Shown here: in pieces, positions 25,120 through 36,993 of the stretch | Layout: each line of letters starts with the position of its first letter | Numbering within the stretch: the stretch's first letter is position 1 | Source: Sycobia sp. Sy_11 | Taxonomy: Eukaryota; Arthropoda; Insecta; Hymenoptera; Epichrysomallidae | Reading direction: 5' to 3' | Length of the DNA: 64,000 nt | Assembly: GCA_018907035.1 (NCBI GenBank) | Contig: JACCIC010000037.1 | Location: 3,460,501-3,524,500 of the forward strand | Notes under the pieces: model-generated | Seen by the model: the letters and a program-made list of their open reading frames with translations, nothing else | What the model was told of the DNA's origin: nothing | Databases searched by the model: none | Translations under genes and position numbers: made by a program

Positions 25120-28100
25120 GGAATGGGCGCGTGGAGAGAAAATACGCGGATGATCGAAGCGCGAACGAGGCAAATTCGTTGCGAATTCTGGGACATGATT
25201 TCTACTCTGCGGAGGATCGAAAACAATTACCTTTTTTTTTCTTTTTTTGTTTTATTACGTGGCCCGCAGTTTCTGGGCGTTGATGTGAATCTGTGTGCGG
25301 ATATGTGTGAGAAAGGGGGCTGGCATGCGAGTGTATCTCTCTTTCGACGCTGTTATTTTTTTTCAAACATTGTTTAAATAAAATAAGCGGACTTTCGGGG
25401 ACGATCCGTCGTTTTGTTTCGTGGTCGACCAGGCGTGATTTGTAATGAAACAACGATTATCCCGTCTTTTTTTTTGCAAATCGCTCGATCGATCATATTT
25501 ACGCGCAATTGTTCAGCTTTTGGATTTATATTTTTAGCTTTACAGTAAATCGTTTATTTGTACTTTATACTCCTGAATATAAATAATTAAAAAGTAGTGA
25601 AAAGCATAATTAGAAAAATAGCGTGTATGCTCCGCTTAATAAAAATTAAGAAATTCAAAAATGAAGACATATATGTATCATATATTTATTTCACATTTAT
25701 AAACACTCAAAAGAAGCATCAAAAGCTTTTTGCAAGAAATTAGTATTTTCAATTGACGCTATAGCGCTTTTTTAACATTGGCTTTATAACAAAAAGTTAT
25801 AATACGTTAGACATGATTACGACCTTCTAGTGGACCTTAAACAAAAATAGAAATTTTTGAGTTCATTTTTTAGCGTATGAGTATAGCTGAAGCAAAATTT
25901 GGATTCATCTCATTATGAAAAAAGCTAGTTTTTCGTGATTCTGTTTGGTTTAATTTTAAAAAAATACTTTGTAAAACTATCGTAAGTAATGATTATAATA
26001 ACGTTGGTCTAAAAAGACATGATTAAAGCGAAAGAAAATGTTACACGATTACATTTTTACTTTCAATCATTCAGGAAAAGTTGGACCATAGACTGTATTT
26101 TCCATTTATTTCTGAAATTCACATGGATAAACAGCTTTTTCCTAATTTTAAATCTAGTCTTCTTGAAATCTGTCCGAAAATAGTCGCTCCAAGCAATCCA
26201 AACAATCGATCTTTTTGATCTTTAACTATTAGTGTGACAAATAAGTTATGAAAAATATAAAAATTAAATACAGTCTTCTCATATAAGTAGACTTTAAAAC
26301 AGCGCCGTTGATAATTAATAGCGTCTACTTTAATTAATTCAATCAAATATATCAGAGATAAATCGATAATAAAAATTGTTCCTGCAACATTTTCATACAA
26401 CGAATAGAGCTCAAAATTACGTTAAATTTAGCTGTTTCGAAAGTTACTTGAGCATCAGAATAATTTTATTTAAATAAGAAAGTTCATTGCTAATAGCAAA
26501 TTGGGTGGTAATAATATTTCAAACATAATTTTTCAGAATACTCATTCTATGATTTTATAGTTTATGCCGATTTAACGTCGATGTGAATCAGAAACTGTTC
26601 GACTGAACGATAACGAACAAGGTTCTGTTGTAGATCTATCACTGATTCTCTAATGATTCTCCGTTATCATTAATAATTTTTGTAATTATAAAAATTTAAA
26701 TAAATATCTTTTCATGTATATTTATTTACGATATTCTTTATCTCATCCAGTTTGAAACAAGCCGAAGCACCATATGCATTCCAGGACAGAAGTGCTCTTA
26801 ACATTTTTGTTTGAAATTTTATATTCTCTGTGAATCCGATATAAAAAAAAATAAAGGTCACTAATTTAAAAGATTATATCACCAACTATTTTGTGATATT
26901 TGAGTGAATCATTTGAAATGTTCCTCAAGTATTACTAAAACGTCATACTAAAGATTTCATATTTTCAAAAAGAAGAACTTTCCGTAAAAATCAAACTTAC
27001 ACTGAATATTTCTTTTATAATAATTATTGATATTAGAGAAACTTTTATGTTATTTCTATATAAAATCTTATACACAATGCTTATGTTATAGCAACCCCTT
27101 TAAAAGAATTTTACTGAATGAAACATAACTTTTTCTCTGTATTAATAAATTCATTTGTCAAAATGCAAAAAACTAGCAGCCGATCGCTCTTGTCATCCAT
27201 ATATAACACGTACACCTATCTCGGGTGTTGATTTATTAATTGTGTGAGTCTTTGCACTGTAAGATATCGTTTGATCGTCATCCATGATGTTCATTAATAT
27301 ATAAAAAAACATAACGTCAATTATTAATTGCCAATTGAAAGGAGACGGTTTTCAATACATGATTTTATATTATTAATTGCCGGTAATATTGAAGGTTCGT
27401 CAATATAATCTAGTAAATTCTTTTCTAACGATTCAACTCAATCGATATTTCAAATACATAAAATTCGTTGTCGAGCTTTTCCATTATACGGTAAAGCTTT
27501 ATTGAACAGCTCGACCGTGTTTCTTCTCCATTAAGTGCCTTCTTGGTGATATTTAACATTTTCATTTCAAACCGAATCTAGTCTGCAAATATTATAATTC
27601 TTCTTTAGGGAAGAGCTAATGTAATCTTTCGGCGTATTACTCAATTCATCGTATATCGTCTTTATATCACCGATCAATTTTAATAATAGAGGTCCAAAAT
27701 TATTTGCATTGTAGAATTTTCGCTCAGTTGAGTAAGTGCGATTTCACTGAGCATTTAGACGAATGAGTACGATGGCAGATCAGAAATTCATTCTTTCAAA
27801 TTAATCGAATTCCACTTATCGGTGTTCTACAAGACGTTAATTTTATATAATTATTTATGATAAAAAATCTATTTGTTAAATGTATTTTAAGAAATATAAA
27901 TTAGTATTTTTAATAAATCAGATAAAAATAATTTTATTATAAAAATTATAGATGTTAATAATTTTATATAATTGAATATTTAGCTACTTAAGATCTTTTT
28001 ATTAACTCTTTTTTATTCGCATTTTGAATATCTTAACCGAAGTTTGAAATGTAAAGTTTTATAAATAATGGAAACCAGAGTCTCAGTGCTGGTATTTATT

Positions 28101-28451
28101 TTTTTATTAAAACGACATGTTTCGAAATTTTGAATTGTTTAAAATTCATTCAGAAATGAAATATATACGTTCATTATCAGTAATAAAATCCTACTTTACG
28201 TAAAGCACTGAGAAAAATACACCAAACTCTCCCCCTCTCTACCCGTATCGGAACGGTAATAGAAATGCTCGATACCCTCTCTTCTCATCCCCCTCATCCC
28301 CTCAAATCATGGCGTAATTTATGGACGTCCTCTATTCCAATCACGAAAACAACGAAGAAGAAAGATAAATAAGCGAAAAAAAATTTCCGGCAAACGAAAG
28401 AAGTGTGCGTTAATAGCCCGATTGATCCGACCCCCCTCCGTTTGCTTGCAG

Positions 28452-28571
28452 TTCGCCCGCTGATCGAGGTGCCGAATCAGCTCGTGGGCGCGCCTATGAG
28501 GACCGACGTCACGCTGTCCTGCAAAGTCGAGGCCTCGCCGAAGCCCATCAATTACTGGACGCGGGAGAGCG
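28452..28571 (+). CDS. DIP-beta: DIP-family gene, exon encoding the first half of Ig3
   Basis: This exon is 120 bases, phase 1 at both ends. It reads FRPLIEVPNQLVGAPMRTDV, then TLSCKVEASPKPINYWTRES, with the first Ig3 cysteine (residue 193 of the visible protein) and the core Trp. VPNQLVGAP and EASPKPINYW are standard DIP Ig3 motifs. The acceptor (TTTGCTTGCAG) and donor (GTGAGT) are strong. The donor is followed in frame by TAA (GGT GAG TAA), so retaining the next intron would truncate the protein at once. The exon lies in a small GC-rich block (about 28390-28680) preceded by a C/T-rich tract. Confidence 0.97.
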
Positions 28572-30538
28572 GTGAGTAATGTTATCCTCTCTCAGATGCG
28601 GCATCGGGTCGCGCTCGCGCGCCCTCTGTACAATTTCCAACGTGCAATTATATGTGTGTGTGTGTGTGTGTGGGTGTGTCTGGGTGGGTGGATGTGTATA
28701 TTTACCTATTTATTTAGTTACTTATTTATTTATATATACACAGCGACTTATCGTTGTATTACATCCACGCGGCGCGGATCTGTTTCCAAACTATACGCGG
28801 AGCCCACGGCGCTCATCTCTTTTATGTGCGTAAGACGAAAAGGGGCATAACTGAATTTTCAAATTATTTACGGCTTTGATAGGCCCGCGGCGCGGTCCAA
28901 ATATCACAGACGGGTTACTGTGTATCCTTTTATAGGAGCACGAGGTTACCCGAGACTTTGATACACGGTTTTTTTTGGTCGCATATTCGATATTTCGAAT
29001 ATGTAGGTCGGGTAATGTAAAAGAGATTTTACAACAGTGTAGTTAGCTAATAATATATCATTTGTTTTTTATCACTAGTGTTTATATTAGATTTATTTGG
29101 TCAGCTACTTCAATACATCCATTACAATTTACCTACTTTATTTGAAAAATTACGATTACCTATAACGTTCATAAGTTTTAATTATTTCTAAAAGGATCAG
29201 TAGCATTATCAATCTGAATTTTTCGTTTAGCAAATAAGTAATAAATAAAAATTATAAGTAAAGTATAAAACTGTTATGAAATTTTGTTCTTAAACCTGTA
29301 AAAATATTTCTTGTTCTATTTACACATGAAGGGGGTGAAATTTCGTGAATAACAAATAAAAACGTAACAAACAAAATATATACCTAATATTATGATTTGC
29401 CTACCATATATTATTTATCCAACTCCAAAATAAGATACATGATATCTAGAAGTTCGTAGTAGAAACAAATTTCCAAAAAAATATTTACATATGTATATAT
29501 AGCTTTCTCCGTAGAATCTCGATAGAAGTTAAATAGTCTCAAAATGTTTGATTTTAAAATATAGGTTTTATCAAAAATACGTAAATAACAATAAAATTTT
29601 AGAATGTAAATTTTATCGAAATAATGAAATCATATAGTAAAATAAATTTTTTTCGAAAAACTTTTATGCCTTCATATTTTCAGGCCCTTTAATCTTAAAG
29701 CTAAAATCGATTTAACAGGTCAGCAAGCGAAAGATAATAGTACCAAATAGCCTCATGCATGTCGAAATGAATAATTGGCTACGTCTGTTAGCCGAACAAT
29801 TAAAAATAGACAAATTTGAAATCGAATTGAGAAGCCTGTCTCTTCCAAAAGAACGATAAAATAAAATTATGATTAAAATGTATAAAACACGATACAATAG
29901 CAGATACAAGGAATTGCATTCATTTGTTTGCAACTTTTAACAGTATCAACTTAATCGAGGTTATCAATTGTAATTTTTAAATTAATTAAATATGTGGAAT
30001 AAATTTCTGTTACCCGCAGCGTTTCCTTTAATTAAATCAATCATTTTATCACGCTCCAATTTCTTTCCGAACAAATGTTCGCAATCTCTACGAGATTAAA
30101 CGAGTAGTTATTTTAAAAGAAATGCCTCTAACAAACTTTCAACAACAATTACAATCTTGGATTGTGCAATTTTTTTAATCAATAAATCGAATTCTGAGAT
30201 ATTATCGGCAACTGCATTTTCTATCGAATAATACAAATATTTAATTGAAATTATAAAATATGTAGGCAGAAAAGTCTATAATATTAAGAATTTCGGATAA
30301 ATACTTTATGATAAAACAACTGACTGCTTTCTTTTATTAAAATCATAGGAATTGTATGGCAAAACAATATGAAATTACGAATCAGTATAGAAAATAATCA
30401 CTAGATAAATAATACACTGTTATTAAAGAACTGTAGCTGTGCATGGTTAAAAATAAATATAAATCTGGCATCTCATAGCTCAGAGGAAAAATTTATAATA
30501 CGATGTAATTGTTAATGATGAATATTCTCATGATCTAG
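28572..30538 (+). other. Intron 4 (1,967 bp)
   Basis: A GT-rich microsatellite (about 28650-28690) and short ATTT units occupy the start; the remainder is AT-rich with nothing recognisable. It ends in a weak acceptor, ATGATCTAG. Confidence 0.88.
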
Positions 30539-30709
30539 GAGAAATGATAATTTCGAACGATAAATACTCGATGTCCGAAGAAATAACGAATATGTACACC
30601 GCATGGATGCAGCTCATAATTCGAAACCTACACCAAAGAGATTTCGGTGGCTACAAGTGCATTTCGAAAAATTCCTTGGGTGACGCTGAAAGCGGCATAA
30701 GATTGTACG
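30539..30709 (+). CDS. DIP-beta: DIP-family gene, exon encoding the second half of Ig3
   Basis: This exon is 171 bases, phase 1 at both ends. It encodes GEMIISNDKYSMSEE, then NMYTAWMQLIIRNLHQRD, then FGGYKCISKNSLGDAESGIR with the second Ig3 cysteine (residue 250), ending at the RLY that closes Ig3. GEMIIS, NMY and DFGGYKCISKNS resemble DIP-beta more than other DIPs I remember. Unlike the other exons it is fairly AT-rich in base use and sits in AT-rich surroundings, and its acceptor lacks a long pyrimidine tract. The donor is GTATGT. If not spliced here, the frame continues 46 codons beyond the Tyr codon and ends at 30849; its early part is strongly hydrophobic (see findings). Confidence 0.95.
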
Positions 30710-31517
30710 GTATGTATTTTTATTTGTATTTATTTATTTATTTATTTATTTTTTTGATAATTCCATTAAACAGTAAATTGTTTTCCTCTTCCAAACCCTC
30801 TCTCTCATTTCAGTCGTGTAATTATAAATTTTTTTTGTTTTCTCAATGAAATAATCTTGAACATCAAAATCGAAAAAAATGAGATATCCTGATGAACAAT
30901 TAAATTTTTTGTCCACACTCAACAACGCTTGAAAGATCATAATCTAACTATCCCAGGACTATGTAACCTGAAGACGAGAGGTACAGAGCGCCCTTTTACG
31001 TCTACACATTTCAAAAATCCTTGTTTGTAATCGTGATTCTTTTGTTTTAAAATCTTTAGAAAAATAAAACACGTAGATATGGTAATATATTGGTAAATAG
31101 TTACTCATAGAAATATTTACCTTAAGTTACTTAGAAAGTTCGGAAATAAAATTGCTACTAATGTATTGTATCATAATATTTTTATAATAATATCAGAAAG
31201 TTTAAAAAGTATTTAAATTAATATTATTACTTTCATTGATTTATAATAAAATACAATTTTGTTACATATTCTATAAATATATTATTAATTCAAAACATTT
31301 GATCATCTCTAGACTTTTATTAAACTTCTATATATTATCGCACATATTCGAAAGCAATCAATCTTCAACTAATATATATTGGATTTATATTTAATTTATG
31401 ACACAGAATGCTCAATATTAGTACGTATAAACACGAATAAAATGAAATAACACAATTAACTCCCAGACCGATTGAATGTTCTCATTAAAATTGCATTATT
31501 TGTTTTATTAATTTATT

Positions 31518-31596
31518 TATTAATAAATATGTTCATCGGTCGTACAGTCCTGTTATAATGACGGCCAGATGGTCCTTGATTAGAATCACACCAGTC
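31518..31596 (+). mobile_element. Diverged fragment of the 62-kb foldback element family
   Basis: The string ATTAATAAATATGTTCATCG followed by GTACAGTCC matches the outer end of the foldback element at 61939. TGACGGCCAGATGGTCCTTG then matches the inner end of its arm. The roughly 80 bases that separate these parts in the full arm are missing here, so this is an internally deleted, diverged relative. Confidence 0.55.
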
Positions 31597-31786
31597 AAGT
31601 CTGTTATATAAAATTGTTATTATTATAATACAACTATTCTGAAAGAAAAGTATGGTGAGGAAACGACGGGCTAATTGCTTCTTTAACCAGTTATCTACTC
31701 ATATCCTCTACATCAGACATTAAACTCTGAAGCGATGAAAATATTTGCTAGTTCGTTAAAAGACTTTCAACATAAATATCTTGAAA

Positions 31787-32066
31787 TTTTTATTTATTTA
31801 TTTATTTATTATCGTTCTTAATTTTTTATTTTTTTTTTATTTTTTTATTTTATTTTTAAGTTCTTATTGGGCTTTTACGAAATATAGACAAATATAACGA
31901 GCTCGAATTTAACCAAAGAAAAAATCCGTTAGACACTACCCTTGTAACGTGTCTCCAAAAAAATTCCTTCAACGGGACCAGAACTCGGGAAATCGAACAT
32001 CTTTGACTCGATAAGTAAATTCCAGTTAATAAAGTCATTGATTCCGCTGTCTTCTGAGCTAACCAA
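31787..32066 (-). mobile_element. Diverged tRNA-derived SINE
   Basis: Read on the minus strand, it has an A-box-like TTAGCTCAGAAG (near 32051-32062) and a B-box-like TGTTCGATTTCC (near 31989-32000). Then comes a body ending in AAAAGCCCAATAAGAAC and a long A-rich tail (31787-31858) of AAAT units. A B-box set far from the A-box suggests a tRNA with a long variable arm as source. I see no clear target-site duplication. A similar end (AAAAGCCCAATTCAAG) recurs on the + strand near 62423. Confidence 0.65.
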
Positions 32067-35000
32067 TTTTTCGAATTTATAAAATAATAATTCATTCGAT
32101 ATAAAAAATGTAACGATTCGTGGATCCTTTGATAAGATGATATAAACGAAATACTGTTGATGTATCTAATGAAAGGTTCCATGAGAAATTTCTTTATAAC
32201 TCAAAGATTTATTAAGCTTAAAGAGTTCATAAAAGTACCCAAAATTTCAAGCAATGAAGCTCCTAAATTATTTGCTATCTTTAATGAAATACTTATTTAT
32301 CTTGGTATTCGCCGTGAAAAATCTGCTCTTCATTTCTCTCTTTCTCTCTCTCTTCTCTTCTCCCTCTTCCCCTGCACCCATTCCCTCTCACACTATCTAT
32401 CTCTCTCTCTCTCTCTCTCACTCTTTCCTCGCTCTTCGGAAGCTATAGAAACTACCGCAGAAGCTTATCTGATCGCGTGACTACTTTCCCGGCGCTGCGG
32501 CCTTTCATGAAAAGGGGTCGGGGGAGAAGGAGAGGGGAGCGACCGAAAGATGCGAAACAAGAAGCATCCTGTTACGCCGGAAAATAGCCGTCTAGAGAGC
32601 TACTTTCGCGCATTTCCTCTCCGCTTTTAACATCCTGCTTTTTTTCTGCCTCGTTTTTTTTATCAGCTTCCCTTTTGCGCGCACTTTTGAAAAAGAGAAT
32701 TATAGCTCTCGGGCAACGCATAAAAATTAAGTCGCGCGCGAGCGCAAGAATGGCGATGAGAGGGGTGCGTTAAGGATCATTTTTTTCTTCCTCAGCACCG
32801 GTTATAAAAAGCCGCCCCTGCGATATAGTTTGTTTGATTTTTTAAACGATTCTGGAAATATTAGATTTGCCACGGTTGCCGGAGAATTATGATCTTTTTT
32901 TACTTTCTAAAGCAATAAGAATAAATAAGTACAAATGGCCTTTTCCTTGTCGACATTACTTAGCAAAGATAAATAGCTTTGCGCTATGTACGTCAAAAGT
33001 ATAGGATTACGTAGATTCATTTTGTTGTAGAACAAAATTTTGTAAGACTCAGAAAAATAATTTAATTTGAATTTGTAGCTGCTTTAAATATCCACGATAA
33101 TTTACTCTACCCATTTCTAGTCGACTGTTTGTAAATTCAATTGTGGATAAAACGTATCGAGTTTAATTAAATGTTTCCATTGCAATTTTCCTTATCACTG
33201 CCTAATGAATCTGGGGTAGAGATTTAATAATTTTTAAATGAAATTTATTAAAAATATACACAACGCTGAATTATTTGTTTTTATATTACAATCCATTATA
33301 TTTGATACAGATAAATCATGAACTATATCCTGCTGGCGAGTAAATTAATAAATATTGATTAAAATTTCAACAAATATTAAAGTTTAGCTTGTTCTCTTAA
33401 GAAATAAAAATGAAATTCAATTTATGTGTTTGATCGATTCAAAAACTCTGAAATATTATTAACGTAAAAACTAAATAAAAAAATTTGATACTAATTTTAA
33501 AAAAGGTTACATAATATTTTTTAACATATTTGTTTTATAATATATACTCTATTAGTAAAATCTTTTATAAATTATATATTTTTTAATATTCTTAAAATTC
33601 TTATTAGATATATCAGTCTTGTATATTCTTACATTTGACTGATTCACGAAACGTAAATCATTTATTTTCAACATATTAAATTTATACTCTATCCATAATT
33701 TTTTCAGTGTATAACTATATATAGGCCATTATATTGTTATAGTTAAACGTTAAATTTTTCATTCGCATTGTCTAAAACATTGTAAAAACTTCTCTCGTAT
33801 TTATAACATATTTTCGATTAAATACAGAGAATGAATGATTATTAAAAAAAAAAGTCTTTGAAGCAAAAGTCAAATGACTAAAAACAAATAAGTTTTATGA
33901 ATATAAATCATAGTTACCGTTCTCGTTTGTTAAACCGGAAAAATTTCTCCCTTCTGCTTTACAGTCGTGTCACGAGGCAACTCGTTTTTTTAATAAATTA
34001 TTCAATTGTTTATGCGCGAAAAGCATTGTATCTTCAAAGTCAGAATAAAAGATTCAAATTAAGAATAAGTATTTATTGTAAACTATTAATATCTGAGAAT
34101 TTAAATTTATATAATATGCAGAAGACTGTCCTGTATTTTATTAGTCACGTTATAATAAAGGCAAAGTCTCTGAATGAATTAATACTAATGACCAGTAACT
34201 TAAAATGTATAATTTATTAGAAGACAAAGTTATGTTCGAAATTACTTTTAAATATCATTTTAAAAAATTACAAAAATATTTATATAGAATTCTATGGAAT
34301 CTGAATATTAATATATTTTGGAAACAAACGAAAAAATAATTATATTCAATGAATTGAGAAATTAAAAAGATTTTATCACATATTCATAATAGCTTTATAG
34401 TGGAAATGATCGTGAAAAATTGTCAGTCTTACAAAGCATTATGTATTATTTTTCTTGATGTAAGTTCTATTTTGTACAAATAGATCATGTGACAGTATTA
34501 CAAAGCTCAGCTAAAAGATTTCATTGTGTTTTTAACATCGGAAAAAAAACACATTTGGTGACATTCGCTGTTTAATTACATTTCTGTTTGAAAATAATTT
34601 TCTTTCTTGGTATTGCAACATTTTATTTGCAAAAGTTAAATTTTAACTTCTATGGTAATGAACGATTGAAAAACGGTATTGTAAATTCTTTAAAAATTCA
34701 AACATTTATGCTCAAATTTTTTTATTACAGATATGTATTCGATGCTAGTTTATGCATACACATAAAGAACACGTTGGTACATATAGTTTTATACACTTTT
34801 AACAATTGTAATAAAAATCTAAATATCACTTATCAAATGGAAATAACTATTTGAATTTTTTGATCCGAAGTTAATAAAACAAAACAATAAAATTATATTG
34901 AAATTTTTTTTAATAATATATGAAACTCGTGACGGTTAATACTGCTAAACATACATTGATTAAGATACTAGTGGTCTCGATCGTTTATTGTTTAAAATTG

Positions 35001-35120
35001 TTTATATAATTCAAAAAGAAATAGTTATAATTTATAGTAAAAAACGAAAGAACATCCACTGTGAAAATGTACTACTAATCACTTGTTTTTTCATCCCGAA
35101 GTTAACGAAGTTAATAGAAT

Positions 35121-35214
35121 ATATACTTTGAATTTCAAAACATTCGGTTCAGTAGTTTTTTTGTTAATCTGTACAAAAAAAACACGCAGTTACTTTATAA
35201 ATTACTATGATTAC
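35121..35214 (-). repeat. Dispersed repeat, copy related to 48491-48573
   Basis: Its minus-strand sequence carries ACTACTGAACCGAATG followed by TTTTGAAATTC, matching the + strand copy at 48491-48573 over about 85 bases. Many short arthropod mobile-element remnants carry this type of motif; I cannot name the class. Confidence 0.6.
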
Positions 35215-36417
35215 TAAAGGCTTAAGGAAAATAAAAATTACAAATATAGCTAGTAATAAAAGAAAGAGTTTATAACCGTTTAGGAGTGCTATTCAGTTAC
35301 ATTATGATAAAAAGGTTACTTTAAATTATCAAAACAATTGATACAAGATTTCTTATAAATACGAAAGTAGATAAAATAATCAATAATAACTTTCATTATA
35401 AAATAATTTCAGTAAATGTTGTTTATTAAATTAAACGTTATACCTGCTTCGCGACTTATGCTAGAAAAATTAAACAACATTTAAATATTATAGACTTGAA
35501 GAACACCATATGACAATCATTCTATGAGTTGCATAAATACTAATGCAGCAGGGAATAAAAATGTATATTTTTATAAATATAATAAATAGTCTACCCTCCT
35601 TAATTAGCTGATAATGCGACTTCACTACGCGGCAATCTAACCTAATAATAAAAGTAATTTATACCAAGCCATCGAATGTATCGCTCTCGAATCGCTCACA
35701 TACAAAAAAAGAAAGAACAAAGGAGAAATGATGATTTTCTGCACCTGGCAGTTATTTCAGTCGAGTAAAGAACAACTGGGTAAAAATTCCACGATTTCAC
35801 CATCGCCAAAATAATGCCTACACCGGGCTAATTTAAAAATTCTCAGCTATAAACCCGTGCACCTACGACGACGCGCCTACGTCGCGCCCTAGGAGCCCCC
35901 CCCCCCTTTTCCCATTTTCCCTCCATTACCCCCTTACCGTCCGAGCTAAATTTTAAAAGCCGGTATACAGGCCCGAACGATTTTCCGCCGCATCGCTTAT
36001 CCAGGGTGGCTATCGCGCGCGCATAAATCCTCGGCCGAGCGAAGGAGGCCTTCTCCCGCCCCGACTTCTCCTCCCGGGCCTCGACGGCGCGCAACGGCGG
36101 CGGCGGAGGCAGCGATCGACTCGCAGCTTATCCGTCCGCGTCCGGTAATTTCGCGTCACGCGGCGGCGCCTTTTTTCACGATGAGAGGTGGGAGGGGGAA
36201 ACAGAATTCGGACTACGCTGCAGCTGTGCGCGCGCGATTCGATGGGAAGCTTCGTAAAGGGGTGGAAATGGTGGCGGCATACCGCCGAAAGTAGCAGTTT
36301 AGCACTGATAACACTTGGCGGACTTTTATCGATCAGGCGCGAGAGAGCGAGCGAGCGAGCGGCAAAGCGCGCGCGTGTGTCTGGCAACAGATGGCTCGAC
36401 CCAATTCTCGCTTCTTT

Positions 36418-36434
36418 CTCCTCCTCCTCCTCCT

Positions 36435-36470
<36 letters not shown>
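36418..36470. repeat. (CTC)n-(CT)n microsatellite
   Basis: CTC triplets and a short C-run pass into a CT run. Confidence 0.95.
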
Positions 36471-36924
36471 GCGGCGGAAGCGCGGCTGGTCGCCGCGGAA
36501 GGGACGTGCGAGCGCGGCCCGGCAGTTCTCGGTACGCCGCATATAAGGAGGGCGCGCTGGATGCTCGTGCCGGGGCGACGGAGGGCTCTGATAAACGATA
36601 ACTAATACGCGCCCGGATATTGTTTCGCCACTATACCGACTTTACTACTAAAGCGCGCCGCCGCAGTTTCTTCCTCTTCTCTGCTTCTTTTGCTTCTTTT
36701 AGTTCTTGCGGCCGAGTTTCTTCTCCCCTCGGCTTATCATCCGGAAAAGCGCGGCGCTTTCTTTTCCTTCCAAAACCCTTGCCTCGTCCTTCTCTCCCCG
36801 CGGCGCTCCCGCCATGTCTCGCTCGCTCGTTCGCCTCGCTTCGATCCTGATAACTTTGTTCATATATATATATACATATATATAATATCCGATCGTCCGC
36901 TTTTTGCTACCCGTTTTACCTTTT

Positions 36925-36926
<2 letters not shown>

Positions 36927-36990
<64 letters not shown>
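36927..36990. repeat. (TA)n microsatellite
   Basis: An uninterrupted TA run. Confidence 0.97.

Positions 36991-36993
<3 letters not shown>

Larger units (their letters stand above)
23720..25200. other. GC-rich island in intron 3 with a GTC/GGC triplet run
   Basis: A CpG-rich block that includes a triplet run (GTC then GGC) at about 24355-24388 and three TA-based tracts (24606-24671, 24817-24910, 25051-25118). One + strand frame has an ATG at 24330 in a reasonable context, reads MPDKMSLPTSSSSSSAAAA, and meets a GT after ACAG near 24418. I do not call it a gene. Confidence 0.4.
9023..28451 (+). other. Intron 3 (19,429 bp)
   Basis: This is the largest intron, between a GTGAGT donor and a TTGCTTGCAG acceptor. 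Long AT-rich stretches (about 9600-12050, 13530-16080, 17590-18740, 22130-23690, 25450-28200) show no gene. GC-rich or purine-rich islands lie at 9030-9560, 12120-13500, 16090-17570, 19340-20160, 20860-21700 and 23720-25200. One tRNA-derived SINE lies at 18762-18965. I found no duplicated Ig exon that would suggest mutually exclusive splicing. Confidence 0.85.

Noticed and set aside
9023..28451. Alternative duplicated Ig exons of the Dscam type
   Set aside because: I looked for further copies of the Cys/Trp Ig motifs (for example YxCxA with a preceding splice acceptor) and saw none.
31856..32182. 108-codon minus-strand frame
   Set aside because: It reads through the diverged SINE and its flank; not protein-like.
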